41,923 nt of DNA from NCBI GenBank assembly GCA_020051845.1, contig JAGVQG010000062.1:1-41923 (forward strand), in the 5' to 3' direction. A model generated the notes under the pieces. It worked only from the letters and a program-made list of their open reading frames with translations, was not told where the DNA came from and made no database searches. The DNA is from an archaeon. Lineage in GTDB: Archaea; Nanobdellota; Nanobdellia; Woesearchaeales; ARS49. The translations under genes were made by a program, and so were the position numbers. Positions 1 through 8,351 of the stretch are shown here, in pieces. How positions within the stretch are numbered: position 1 is the stretch's first letter; every line of letters begins with the position of its first letter.

Positions 1-48
1 TGCAAAGTCTGGGCATACCAACGACTCAAACGCTACGGAGAAACATAA
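1..48 (+). CDS. possible C-terminal tail of an upstream gene (partial)
   Basis: Frame 1 is open from the window edge to a TAA at 46-48 and gives about 15 residues ending WAYQRLKRYGET. The tail is basic and aromatic and could be the end of a protein whose body lies outside the window. It is followed by about 95 bases of A/T-rich sequence and then the ileS promoter, which suits a gene end. The fragment is too short to recognise a family, and it could be chance. Confidence 0.3.
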   Translation, partial: CKVWAYQRLKRYGET

Positions 49-142
49 ATCACATCACACAGTCAAAACTTCGAACGAGTTATGCAACACGGCATATTAA
101 ATTACTAATTCTGTTGTAGTTCTTTCGATATACGCATAAACC

Positions 143-150
143 TTTTTAAA
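143..150 (+). promoter_or_regulatory. TATA-like box of ileS
   Basis: The run TTTTTAAA ends 22 bases before the ATG at 173. That is the archaeal TATA-to-start distance expected for a leaderless or very short-leader mRNA. No Shine-Dalgarno match lies directly before the ATG. Confidence 0.6.
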
Positions 151-172
151 CACGCTTCTGATTCCCGAAGAG

Positions 173-3100
173 ATGGCTGACCAGTACAAGGCGACGGATA
201 TCGAACCCGCCATAATGAACTTCTGGGAAGATAACAAGATCTACCAGAAGGCCAAGAAGAAGAACGCTGGCAAGAAGACATTCTTTTACCTTGATGGCCC
301 GCCCTACACGACCGGCAGGATCCACATCGGTCACGCCTGGGGCAAGGCTTTGCGAGACAGCATCCTGCGCTACAAGCGCATGGCCGGCTTCGATGTCTGG
401 GACCAGCCTGGCTTTGACATGCACGGCTTGCCGATAGAGAAGGCTGTGGAAAAAGAGCTGGGCATCACGAGCAAGAAGGAGATCGTCGACAAGATCGGCA
501 TCGAAACGTTCATCAAGAAGTGCCGCGAGTTCGGCCTGACGCAGATGAAGCCGATGATCAAGGACTTCAGCAGGATCGGCGTCTGGATGGAATGGGACAG
601 GCCTTACGTGACGATCAAGAACGAGTACATCGAAGGCGCCTGGTGGGCTCTTGCGCAGGCGCACAAGAAGGACTTGCTCTATCGTGGCAAGCGCGTGATG
701 ACCTGGTGCAGCACATGCGCTACAGCCCTTGCCAAACACGAGTTGGAATACGAGATGCGCAAGGACCCGTCATTGTTCCTCAAGTTCAAGGTCGAAGGGG
801 AGGACAACGAATTCATAATCGTCTGGACGACGACGCCCTGGACGTTGCCGTTCAACATGGCTGTCATGGCCAATCCTGAATCTGACTATGTGATCGCGGA
901 GATAGAAGATACTAAGGAGAGATGGATCCTTGCCGAGGCGTTGAGCAGCGCAGTCATCGGCGCTGTCGCCGGAAAGCGTTTCAAGGTCCTCAAGAAAGTC
1001 AAGGGTGAAGCGCTCAAGGGGATCAGATACATCCATCCTTTCGCGGATCTTGCGTACCACCAGAACAGGAGGAAGGACACGCCCAACGCGTACACCATAA
1101 TCCTGTCGGACAAATACGTCGGCATGGACGCTGGCACTGGCCTTGTCCATTGCGCGCCTGGCTGCGGTCCCGAGGACTTTGAGGTCGGGAAGGAATATGA
1201 TATCCCCGCTTTCAACGAGATCGATGAGTCAGGCACCTTCCCTAAATCGATGGAATACCTCTCAGGCCTTGTCGCGAAGAAGGACGATGCCAGGTTCGTC
1301 GAGGAGCTGCAGAAGCGCGGCAATGTGCTTGACATAGGCGAGATCGAGCACGAGTACCCGCACTGCTGGCGCAGCAAGGACCCTGTGGTTTTCCGCGCCA
1401 CAGAACAATGGTTCCTTGCCGTCGAACAACTGCGCGAGCAGATACGCACCCTCAACAAGGACGTGAAATGGGTGCCTGAATGGGCAGGTAATAAATGGTT
1501 CGATTCCTGGATGTCATCTTTGCAGGACTGGTGCATCTCGCGCCAGAGGTTCTGGGGCATTCCGTTGCCGATCTGGATGAACAAGGAAGGCGACTACATA
1601 CTCGTCAGCTCGAAAGCGGAGCTTGAGAAGTTGTCAGGCGAGAGACTCGATGACCTCCACAGGCCTTGGATCGATGATATCGAGATCATCAAGGACAAGA
1701 AGAAGTACACTCGCGTACCTGACGTGCTCGATGTCTGGCTTGATTCAGGCGCCGCGCCCTGGGCCACCCTTGATTTCCCGTCCAAGAACGAGCTTGTCGA
1801 GAAGCTCGGCGTGCCTGACCTTATCCTTGAGGGCAAGGACCAGATCCGCGGGTGGTTCAACAGCCTGAGTTGCCTGAGCATGGTCAGCTTCGGCAGGATC
1901 CCATTCAAAGCAGTGTACATGCATGGCTTCGTCAATGACGCGGAAGGCCGCAAGTTCAGCAAATCGCTCAAGACCGGCGTTTCACCCTATGAAGTCGTCG
2001 ACAAGTTCGGCGCTGACACGCTGCGCTACTATACCATAGGCGGCTCGCAGCCAGGCGTCGACCTGAATTACGTTCCAAAGGATGTGGAGCTGAAGTCACG
2101 CAACCTCATCGTGCTCTGGAACCTGCACAACTTCGTGCTTGACCTCGCAGACCAGCTCAAGCAGGACCCTGCGAAGATGGATGAGACAGTGATGCTCACG
2201 CAACTCGACACGGAGGAGCGCTACCTGTTCTCGCGCATAAACAGCACGACGAAGAAGGTCACGCAGATGTTCGAGGACTACGAGCTCAACCAGATCCCGG
2301 GTGTGGTCGAGCAGTTGATCATGGATTTCTCGCGCGTCTACATACAGCTCGTGCGCGAGAAGGCGTCAGGATCGGATGAGGACCGTGCCGTCGTGCTTTT
2401 CACGTCATACCACGCCCTGATGCGCATACTCGAGTTGTTCGCTCCGATATGTCCGTTCATCACAGAGTCGATCTACCAGCGATTGAAGTCGCGGTTCGAC
2501 CTCGTGCACGAGAGCATACACCTGATCAACTGGCCCAAGCCCCAAGAGAAGGCGATCGACTACCCGCTCGAGGACAACATGATGTTCGCGCAGGCAGTCA
2601 TGCAGGCCGCGCTCTGCGGACGAGAGAAGGCGCAGCGTGGCTTGCGCTGGCCACTACCGAGGATCTACGTCGTCACGCAGCAGACAGGGACCATACAGGC
2701 CGTCGAGCAGTTGCGCGACTCGATAAAGAACCAGCTCAATGTCAAGGAGGTCGTTCTGCAGCCCGACATTCCCGAGGTCAAGGAGACCATCACGATCAAT
2801 CCTGCCGCTTTCGGCAAGGCTTTCGGTCCTGCGAGGAAGAACATCGAAGCGGCGCTCGCGAAGAAGAACCTCGCCGCTGTCCTGCGCGAGATCCGCGGAC
2901 AGAGCAAGGTCGAGATCAAGCACGCGACAGGCGTCGCCGAGCTCAACATAGGCCATTTCAATGTCGAGCGCCTTGTGCCTCGGCATCTCATTGAAGTCGC
3001 CTTCCCAGGCGGCCACGTATATGTCGACAACGAGATAAACGACGCACTCGAGGCAGAGGGATTCTCACGCGAGCTGACCCGCCGCCTGCAGCAGATGCGC

Positions 3101-3322
3101 AAGGAAGCCGGCTTGACCAAGAGCCAGCACATCTCAGCCCACATACTGACTGAGACCGCCATGGTCAAGCGCATCGAGCCTTTCGGTGACGCCATCGCGC
3201 AGAAGACCAATGCGTGCAAGCTCTACGTCTCTGACCAGGGCCCTGCCAAGAAGCACAAGCACAACGAAGAGACCAAGATCAAGGACAAGCAGTTCCTGGT
3301 CTCGTTCGATGTCGTTGATTGA
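173..3322 (+). CDS. ileS: isoleucine--tRNA ligase
   Basis: Cytoplasmic class I aminoacyl-tRNA synthetase that charges tRNA-Ile with isoleucine. The 1049-residue length is normal for the archaeal/eukaryotic type of IleRS. The Rossmann catalytic core shows the HIGH signature at residues 51-54 (RIHIGHAWG) and a KMSKS-type loop at 594-598 written KFSKS. Between them lies the inserted CP1 editing domain, with WTTTPWTLP near residues 218-226. An anticodon-binding helical domain follows, and then a C-terminal extension rich in Lys and Glu. A CxxC pair (WCSTC) lies near residue 178. The start is supported by the TATA-like box 22-30 bases upstream. It is transcribed alone and convergent with the small gene at 3350-3580. 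Confidence 0.97.
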   Translation: MADQYKATDIEPAIMNFWEDNKIYQKAKKKNAGKKTFFYLDGPPYTTGRIHIGHAWGKALRDSILRYKRMAGFDVWDQPGFDMHGLPIEKAVEKELGITSKKEIVDKIGIETFIKKCREFGLTQMKPMIKDFSRIGVWMEWDRPYVTIKNEYIEGAWWALAQAHKKDLLYRGKRVMTWCSTCATALAKHELEYEMRKDPSLFLKFKVEGEDNEFIIVWTTTPWTLPFNMAVMANPESDYVIAEIEDTKERWILAEALSSAVIGAVAGKRFKVLKKVKGEALKGIRYIHPFADLAYHQNRRKDTPNAYTIILSDKYVGMDAGTGLVHCAPGCGPEDFEVGKEYDIPAFNEIDESGTFPKSMEYLSGLVAKKDDARFVEELQKRGNVLDIGEIEHEYPHCWRSKDPVVFRATEQWFLAVEQLREQIRTLNKDVKWVPEWAGNKWFDSWMSSLQDWCISRQRFWGIPLPIWMNKEGDYILVSSKAELEKLSGERLDDLHRPWIDDIEIIKDKKKYTRVPDVLDVWLDSGAAPWATLDFPSKNELVEKLGVPDLILEGKDQIRGWFNSLSCLSMVSFGRIPFKAVYMHGFVNDAEGRKFSKSLKTGVSPYEVVDKFGADTLRYYTIGGSQPGVDLNYVPKDVELKSRNLIVLWNLHNFVLDLADQLKQDPAKMDETVMLTQLDTEERYLFSRINSTTKKVTQMFEDYELNQIPGVVEQLIMDFSRVYIQLVREKASGSDEDRAVVLFTSYHALMRILELFAPICPFITESIYQRLKSRFDLVHESIHLINWPKPQEKAIDYPLEDNMMFAQAVMQAALCGREKAQRGLRWPLPRIYVVTQQTGTIQAVEQLRDSIKNQLNVKEVVLQPDIPEVKETITINPAAFGKAFGPARKNIEAALAKKNLAAVLREIRGQSKVEIKHATGVAELNIGHFNVERLVPRHLIEVAFPGGHVYVDNEINDALEAEGFSRELTRRLQQMRKEAGLTKSQHISAHILTETAMVKRIEPFGDAIAQKTNACKLYVSDQGPAKKHKHNEETKIKDKQFLVSFDVVD

Positions 3323-3349
3323 CTATCACTGCCGCGTTTCGTAAGGATT

Positions 3350-3580
3350 CTACGGAGAATATGCAGGCGCTCTTTTCTCGCAATAGACTTCAGGCTCTTC
3401 GGCGTTCGCAGGAGCAGGGGCTGATTTTTGGTACCTTTCCTGGACCTGAGCAGGCTTGGCATTCTCTATCTGTACAGCCTCATAGCGCAGGTTCAATGCG
3501 CTTGCCACCGCTGTCGCGCCCGCAATCAGGACTATGCCTGTGATTCCGAGCTTCATCTGTGAACGTCTTGTCGAGTCCAT
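3350..3580 (-). CDS. small single-TM or secreted protein, unrecognised
   Basis: A 76-residue protein with a basic N-terminus, one hydrophobic segment at about residues 11-28 (GITGIVLIAGATAVASAL), and a hydrophilic tail rich in Pro, Ala and Glu. The hydrophobic segment could be a signal peptide or a membrane anchor, leaving a short exported tail. I recognise no family. It is supported as a gene by a TATA-like box 23-33 bases upstream of the ATG, placed back-to-back with the cyclase promoter, and by a tail-to-tail arrangement with ileS separated by only 27 bases. Confidence 0.6.
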   Translation of the reverse strand: MDSTRRSQMKLGITGIVLIAGATAVASALNLRYEAVQIENAKPAQVQERYQKSAPAPANAEEPEVYCEKRAPAYSP

Positions 3581-3602
3581 GGAACGAGATGATGCCTGCA
3601 GA

Positions 3603-3613
3603 CTATATAAAAA
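3603..3613 (-). promoter_or_regulatory. TATA-like box of the small membrane protein gene
   Basis: On the minus strand the sequence reads TTTTTATATAG, ending about 23 bases before the ATG at 3580. It forms half of a divergent promoter region with the cyclase gene. Confidence 0.55.
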
Positions 3614-3653
3614 TTACTATTTTCACCACTCCAAGGTAACAAAATACCGAAAG

Positions 3654-3663
3654 CTTTATAAAT
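3654..3663 (+). promoter_or_regulatory. TATA-like box of the cyclase operon
   Basis: The sequence CTTTATAAAT lies 33-42 bases before the ATG at 3696. This predicts a leader of roughly 5-15 bases. It heads the closely packed series of genes ending at 7837. Confidence 0.55.
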
Positions 3664-3695
3664 ACAATTAGTATAGTAATCCCGAGTGAAGACAC

Positions 3696-5294
3696 ATGGG
3701 ACTATTCAGCTCTAGGTCGGATAATCTGGCAAAACAGCTTAAGGTACGCACCAGGCAGCTCGATGCGATAAACCGCTTCAGCGCCCTCCGCGACCAGTGC
3801 CAGAACAGCAAGGACTTCCTTGACCAGGCAGCCCATTTCATAGCAAGCGAACTGGCTTCCAGATTCGTGGCCATCGTTCTCATGGAAGGCGAGAAGATGC
3901 AGATCTCCGCATCCACGTTGAATGATGTGACAAACCAGCATTCCGATGTCATCAACCTTCTCGCGCAGAACGCGATGAAGACAGGCAGGAATGTTATCAT
4001 AAACAACGCGCGACCACACCTGCGACTGCGCAACGCCAAGGTCGCTTGCGCGCTCGCCGCCCCATTGCTCTGGAAGAACCAGTACATAGGTGCTGTCGTC
4101 GCCTTCAGGTTCAAGCGTCTTGCCTTCGCGCAACGCTCGCTCCATACCATGCAGACGCTCTGCACACAGCTCCCCCCTGCCCTCGATTATGTGATGGCGG
4201 GCGAGAACGTCACGCAGCGCAACAAGGAACTCAAGATAATCTACGAGATAGACAAGGTCAAGGAGAAGTTCGGCAAGGACACGCAGATGCTCCTCGACGC
4301 GCTTGCCGAGCAGATACAGAAATTCACGAGCGCCAAGTGCGCGTTCATATTCCTCACAGACAACAAGACCAAGGGCACGAAGTTCGCGGCGACAGGGAAT
4401 GCCGCGGCGCACAAGGCCGTCCTCAAGGATTTCGCCGACGAATCAGTCGCACAGGGAGAGATGGTCGAGCAGAACATCAACTCCCACCTCAAGGACGCTG
4501 TCTGCATACCAGTCACCATAGGAGACGACCACGCCGCGTTCGGCATGGCGAACTCCAGCAACCAGGACGGCTTCACAGAGGAGGACAAACGCATCCTCGC
4601 AGCCATAGCAAAGCAGGCGGACAACGCCCTCTTCGAGGACCGCGAACGCAAGAAGATGCGGGACACTTTCTCGCGCTATGTCAGCGGCGACGTGCTCGAC
4701 ATAATCCTCAAGGACAGCGACGCCCTGCGTCCTGCGCGTCACGAGGCCACGCTCCTCTTCTCTGATCTGCGCGGTTTCACCTCGCTTTCGGAGACCATAG
4801 AGCCTGAGAAGGTGGTCGGCATGTTGAACGAGTATTTCACTGTCATGACCGAGATCATAATCAAGAACAAGGGCATGCTCGACAAGTTCGTCGGTGACGA
4901 GATCGTCGCCATGTTCGGCGCGCCGGTCTTCTTCGAGGACCACGCGAAGCGCGGCGTCAAGACAGCCGTCGAGATGCAGAAGGCCTTCAAGGACCTGCAT
5001 GCCAAATGGCGCAAGCAGGGCCTGCCTTCGGTGGGCCTGGGCATAGGCATCGACAGCGGCAACGTCGTCGTCGGAAACATCGGCGGCGAGCAGCGCGCCG
5101 ATTACACCGCCATCGGCGACCACATGAACACCGCGGCACGCCTCTGCAGCCACGCGACTCCGGGCCAGATATTGATCACACAGAACACCTACGATCAGGT
5201 ACGCAAGAGCGTCGTCGCGGACGAACTGCCCGCGTTGACACTCAAAGGCAAGACTTTGCCGGTGAAGGTTTACAATGCAGTCTCACTCAAGTAA
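3696..5294 (+). CDS. GAF-GAF-class III adenylate cyclase
   Basis: A 532-residue predicted soluble signalling enzyme that should convert ATP to cyclic AMP. Two GAF-like sensor domains (about residues 20-165 and 172-320) are joined by a helical linker to a class III nucleotide cyclase domain (about 349-530). The cyclase residues are all present: metal-binding D357 (FSDLRGF) and D401 (KFVGDE), adenine-selecting K397 and D469 (ADYTAIG), and transition-state N478 and R482 (NTAARL). K397 with D469 fits adenylate rather than guanylate cyclase. No transmembrane segment is seen, so the GAF domains probably sense a cytoplasmic ligand or mediate dimerisation. The next gene overlaps its end by 20 bases, which suggests co-transcription. 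Such cyclases are common in bacteria and sparse in archaea, so transfer is plausible. Confidence 0.93.
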   Translation: MGLFSSRSDNLAKQLKVRTRQLDAINRFSALRDQCQNSKDFLDQAAHFIASELASRFVAIVLMEGEKMQISASTLNDVTNQHSDVINLLAQNAMKTGRNVIINNARPHLRLRNAKVACALAAPLLWKNQYIGAVVAFRFKRLAFAQRSLHTMQTLCTQLPPALDYVMAGENVTQRNKELKIIYEIDKVKEKFGKDTQMLLDALAEQIQKFTSAKCAFIFLTDNKTKGTKFAATGNAAAHKAVLKDFADESVAQGEMVEQNINSHLKDAVCIPVTIGDDHAAFGMANSSNQDGFTEEDKRILAAIAKQADNALFEDRERKKMRDTFSRYVSGDVLDIILKDSDALRPARHEATLLFSDLRGFTSLSETIEPEKVVGMLNEYFTVMTEIIIKNKGMLDKFVGDEIVAMFGAPVFFEDHAKRGVKTAVEMQKAFKDLHAKWRKQGLPSVGLGIGIDSGNVVVGNIGGEQRADYTAIGDHMNTAARLCSHATPGQILITQNTYDQVRKSVVADELPALTLKGKTLPVKVYNAVSLK

Positions 5295-5865
5295 CTCGAC
5301 GGGAAACATCACGGTCTACCATGCGACTCCCTGGACGGATAGGATCCTCAGCAAGGGTAGCATCCAGTGCCCTAAGCTGTTCAGGATGGGCTTCACTGAA
5401 AGATACAATGCGTTCTTGAAAGACGAGTTGAAGTCTGTGCTGGACCGGCTCGAAGCAGGTGGGTTCAAGGGTCAGATCAAGGATAACTATGGGCTGGATC
5501 ACGTCCCCGTTGATGGACTGACCAAATTCCACGATTTCCAACATAATTTTTTCGTCTTGCTGGACACACGCATGGATCAGGCCGTGCATAGACTTCCATG
5601 CCATTCCAAAGCGGCTGCGGTCCTCGAACTATCGGTCCCTGAGGACAGACTTGTCGTCCCCTATACTATCACCCACAAAACAGGCACATACACCCCGATG
5701 GACAAGAGAGAAAGCTCAGAACTTCTCGCTCCACTCGAGCTTTCCCTCGAAGGTACGCTTCAAAAGATCCACTTCGCCAAAGGCGTCAAGGAGATAAAGA
5801 AACACTCCGGCCCCTACGAGGCGCAAGGCGTCGAACTCGTCGGGATAATCAATGGGCCGGTGTGA
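5275..5865 (+). CDS. YHAT-family protein 1, unknown function
   Basis: A 196-residue soluble protein that I do not recognise as a named family. Near the N-terminus it has ITVYHATPWTDRILSKGS with H16. A central stretch FFVLLDTRMDQAVHRL is followed by AVLELSVPEDRLVVP, and near the C-terminus comes LAPLELSLEGTLQKIHF. The same three blocks recur in the genes at 5867 and 7334, so the three are paralogues. The opening block resembles the first strand of H-Y-E type ADP-ribosyltransferase-like folds (PARP, DarT, Tpt1), where a His after an aromatic residue contacts NAD. That link is only an inference. The start overlaps the cyclase end by 20 bases, with no alternative ATG before the motif. Confidence 0.75.
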   Translation: MQSHSSNSTGNITVYHATPWTDRILSKGSIQCPKLFRMGFTERYNAFLKDELKSVLDRLEAGGFKGQIKDNYGLDHVPVDGLTKFHDFQHNFFVLLDTRMDQAVHRLPCHSKAAAVLELSVPEDRLVVPYTITHKTGTYTPMDKRESSELLAPLELSLEGTLQKIHFAKGVKEIKKHSGPYEAQGVELVGIINGPV

Positions 5866-5866
5866 A

Positions 5867-6505
5867 ATGGGACTTTTCATCAAGCTCTACCACGTGACTC
5901 CACTCGCGGACTTGGCGCTGATGGGCAGGCAGCTCTCATGCTATGATCTCACAAGCCCACTTTGCTCAGACCATACCTATCTAGCGCTCAAGAAGAAGCT
6001 CGACGACTACGAGCTTCTTCGGGATTACATCGACCTTCCAAAGCTCAGGAAGAACCGCGCCTTGCGTCAGGGCAATGATAGTGACGTCTGCTATCGCGTG
6101 TCCGAACGTTACGGAGAAGGCCTCACGATCGACGCCGCGCTCAAAATGGCCAAAGATCTCGAAAGCGGCACCCACGTCTGGTTCATGAGAGAACGCCAGA
6201 AAGGCAGGCTCATGACAGCATTGGGCGACCAGCCGACGCCGGTGGCGCAACTCGAGGTCGAGGTCGACGCTGAACGCGTCCATCTTCCTGTCGAGGCGCG
6301 CGGCGATGTCGATTGGCCGAAACGCATCATCCCTATCGAGCTGAAGCTCGAGTTCACATTGAGAAAGGTCTATCACCAGTATGAAGAGGATTCCGATCAC
6401 CTTGCAAGACTCATCTATAACCGTTTCCCGCGCTGCACCATTGAGCGCCAAAGCCATAAGAAGATGTACAGGCCGCAAAAGGTCGGTGGTCATGATGGCA
6501 AATAG
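5867..6505 (+). CDS. YHAT-family protein 2, unknown function
   Basis: A 212-residue soluble protein paralogous to its neighbours at 5275 and 7334. It opens with FIKLYHVTPLADLALMG (H9), has a central THVWFMRERQKGRLMTAL, then VAQLEVEVDAERVHLP, and a C-terminal block IIPIELKLEFTLRKVYHQY. I chose the ATG at 5867, one base after the preceding stop, because it puts the YHVT motif at the same distance from the N-terminus as in the paralogues. An in-frame ATG at 5852 would add five residues. The tail is rich in Lys and Arg. Its function is unknown; an ADP-ribosyltransferase-like fold is a hypothesis only. Confidence 0.75.
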   Translation: MGLFIKLYHVTPLADLALMGRQLSCYDLTSPLCSDHTYLALKKKLDDYELLRDYIDLPKLRKNRALRQGNDSDVCYRVSERYGEGLTIDAALKMAKDLESGTHVWFMRERQKGRLMTALGDQPTPVAQLEVEVDAERVHLPVEARGDVDWPKRIIPIELKLEFTLRKVYHQYEEDSDHLARLIYNRFPRCTIERQSHKKMYRPQKVGGHDGK

Positions 6506-7337
6506 CATCGAGACGCTCGCGCTGGGTTATTTCTCGAGGAACCTGATCGGGAATCTCAGGCAAGACAACCTACCCACCTTCAAATATGCCACCAATTCTG
6601 TCCGACCGTACGCCAACCCTTCGGAGAACATCATCGTTCTTCCAGAAAAAGTCCGCAACATCGTCGATGCGCTCTATCAAGCCACTTTCGGTGTCGGACA
6701 GTTAATTTACAGTAAGAAGAATATCAGTACTGGAAGCCTTGAGACCAGCATGGCGCAGCAGACCTTCAGCTCTTTCTGCGGTCTTTGCAACATCGATCTG
6801 CGCATAGCTGAGTGGAGGGAATGTAAGGTCGAGAGCCCGATTCAATCATCCATTCACTCGTTCATGAAACAGTATCTTGATCCGAAGAAAGCCGCGGAGA
6901 ACCAAGCATACTTCGAATTGCGCACTCAACCAGTGATTCCGACATCGATTATCAGGAAGGAAGCGCTGACGCCAGAAGTCGAGAAGAATATCGAAATGCT
7001 AAAGGCGTTTGGTTTGTTCACCGACTTCGAGATAGCTGCGAATTATTTGTTCAATATGGATCGCGTGCGCAGATTGAACACCCTTCAGGGGGATAAAAAA
7101 CATGTCGTCCAGGACGAGACGCTCAACTTGCATCACTCGCTGGCGAAGCACATGTATAACATCGATCCAAAGGAGCTGGCGCACAAAGTGATGAAGATGC
7201 AATGGATCGACGTCTCGGCCGCTGAGACCCAGGTCAACGCGCCATCCGTAAAGGACGATTCAACAAGCGTCATACTGCCGAAAGTCCATGACACGCCCAC
7301 AAGGATAGGCATGCCTGCTGTGGAGGGGAAGAAATGA
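6492..7337 (+). CDS. hypothetical protein of the cyclase operon
   Basis: A 281-residue soluble protein without a recognisable family. It has a cysteine cluster (FCGLCNIDL followed by a third Cys in REC) near the first third that might bind metal, a mixed helical middle, and a Pro/Thr-rich C-terminal tail. The start at 6492 (a second ATG follows at 6495) overlaps the preceding gene by 14 bases. The open frame extends upstream to 6381 but only as a shadow of the preceding gene. It ends in an ATGA overlap with the next gene, so it is translationally coupled inside the cyclase/YHAT operon. It lacks the YHAT blocks, so it is not a fourth paralogue. Confidence 0.7.
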   Translation: MMANSIETLALGYFSRNLIGNLRQDNLPTFKYATNSVRPYANPSENIIVLPEKVRNIVDALYQATFGVGQLIYSKKNISTGSLETSMAQQTFSSFCGLCNIDLRIAEWRECKVESPIQSSIHSFMKQYLDPKKAAENQAYFELRTQPVIPTSIIRKEALTPEVEKNIEMLKAFGLFTDFEIAANYLFNMDRVRRLNTLQGDKKHVVQDETLNLHHSLAKHMYNIDPKELAHKVMKMQWIDVSAAETQVNAPSVKDDSTSVILPKVHDTPTRIGMPAVEGKK

Positions 7338-7837
7338 CGATCACGCTTTACCACGCGACAGATGAAGCAGTCCGTCTGCTCGATCAGAGGGTGATGCTCT
7401 GTAGTGCCCTTGACAGTGCCGATTCTCCCGAGTCGCGTCGTGCCCATGGCCTGCGCATGAAGGATTACATCACAAAGTACGGGCTCTGGAGCCCGAAATG
7501 CGAGTGTTTCCGCGATGAGATGGGAATAGCTGAATTGTACAACCACATCGAACTGAGCACAGACATGCACAACGCCCTTGGTTGCTTGGAGCGTCCCAGG
7601 ACCCACCCCATCGTGTTGGAGCTGGAATTGGCAGACTGCGACGCGAGCATGCCTTTCGAGTTCAAGGGAGCGCAGTCGTCCCTTTGCCGCACACGTCTTG
7701 TCGCTGGCTGGCTTGATCTGAAGCCCGTTCTTCGCTGCGTGTATTACATGAAACCGCAGCAAAGTGGTCCACTGGTGCATGCCATGGAGAGTTATCCTGA
7801 CGCCAAGATGCACACCCCCAAGCAATCTCATATCTAG
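7334..7837 (+). CDS. YHAT-family protein 3, unknown function
   Basis: A 167-residue protein and the shortest of the three paralogues. It opens directly with MTITLYHATDEAVRLL (H7). Its central block is YNHIELSTDMHNALGCL, followed by PIVLELELADCDASMPFEF and a C-terminal LVAGWLDLKPVLRCVYY. It starts in an ATGA overlap with the upstream gene and is the last member of the operon; 43 bases and a new TATA-like region separate it from the next gene. As with its paralogues, the molecular function is unknown. The spacing of an N-terminal aromatic-His-x-Thr, a middle strand and a C-terminal strand is compatible with an ADP-ribosyltransferase-like fold, but the sequence alone does not prove it. Confidence 0.75.
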   Translation: MTITLYHATDEAVRLLDQRVMLCSALDSADSPESRRAHGLRMKDYITKYGLWSPKCECFRDEMGIAELYNHIELSTDMHNALGCLERPRTHPIVLELELADCDASMPFEFKGAQSSLCRTRLVAGWLDLKPVLRCVYYMKPQQSGPLVHAMESYPDAKMHTPKQSHI

Positions 7838-7850
7838 CGTGTTATTTCCT

Positions 7851-7867
7851 TCATAAAACCTATAAAG
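7851..7867 (+). promoter_or_regulatory. TATA-like region of the winged-helix/PRTase operon
   Basis: The sequence TCATAAAACCTATAAAG holds two overlapping TATA-like boxes 14-30 bases before the ATG at 7881. It separates the wHTH-PRTase pair from the cyclase operon as its own transcription unit. Confidence 0.5.
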
Positions 7868-7880
7868 GGACGGCGATAAC

Positions 7881-8351
7881 ATGTCGCTGATGAAAAGAGT
7901 TGCCCGTGAGCTGCCTCTGGCTGAGTTCACATTACGCAAGTACGAAAAGCCTTTCGGTCTTGAAGGCAGGGAACTCACAAGGAAACTCTGCCTTTCATTG
8001 GGTCTTCTGCAGCCGGGCGATTCAAGGGATGGTGTCGTGGATGTCCTGCATTCCATCCTACACTCCAAGGGACCATTGCCTCTCGAACAACTCACTTCTG
8101 AAGTCATCAACAGCCGAAAAAAAGCAGGACTGGATGCCGCAGGCATAGCTCCCTCGAACGTGCGTAGGCACCTGCGCCGCCTCAGATCTTTGTATCTTAT
8201 CGACCGTACTCCTCAAGGCTACCGCGTCCACGAAGGCGCGTCATTGCCTCAGCTTTTCGATGAGAAGATCGAGCAGTTCGTGCTAAAGGCGACGACCCAG
8301 CGCGTGAAGGAGTACATCGTCGCTGTCGAGCAGGCGAGGTTCGTGAAATGA
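7881..8351 (+). CDS. winged-helix DNA-binding protein
   Basis: A 156-residue predicted DNA-binding protein. The middle (about residues 50-115) reads as a winged helix: helices around VVDVLHSILHSKGPLPLEQLTSEV, a recognition helix around IAPSNVRRHLRRLRSL, and a wing ending in YLIDRTPQGYRVHEG. The C-terminal 40 residues are helical and may dimerise. It is translated with the following phosphoribosyltransferase through an ATGA overlap, so the two probably act together, for example as regulator and ligand-binding or enzymatic partner. A close TATA-like region upstream supports the start. The target sites cannot be read from the sequence. Confidence 0.7.
   Translation: MSLMKRVARELPLAEFTLRKYEKPFGLEGRELTRKLCLSLGLLQPGDSRDGVVDVLHSILHSKGPLPLEQLTSEVINSRKKAGLDAAGIAPSNVRRHLRRLRSLYLIDRTPQGYRVHEGASLPQLFDEKIEQFVLKATTQRVKEYIVAVEQARFVK

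Noticed and set aside
4443-5153. Minus-strand frame opposite the cyclase domain
   Set aside because: The plus strand carries all catalytic cyclase residues; the antisense frame shows no domain.
7133-8146. Long open frame on the minus strand (337 codons)
   Set aside because: It lies opposite three well-packed plus-strand genes that share paralogous motifs, and it has low-complexity Ser/Arg composition typical of an antisense frame.
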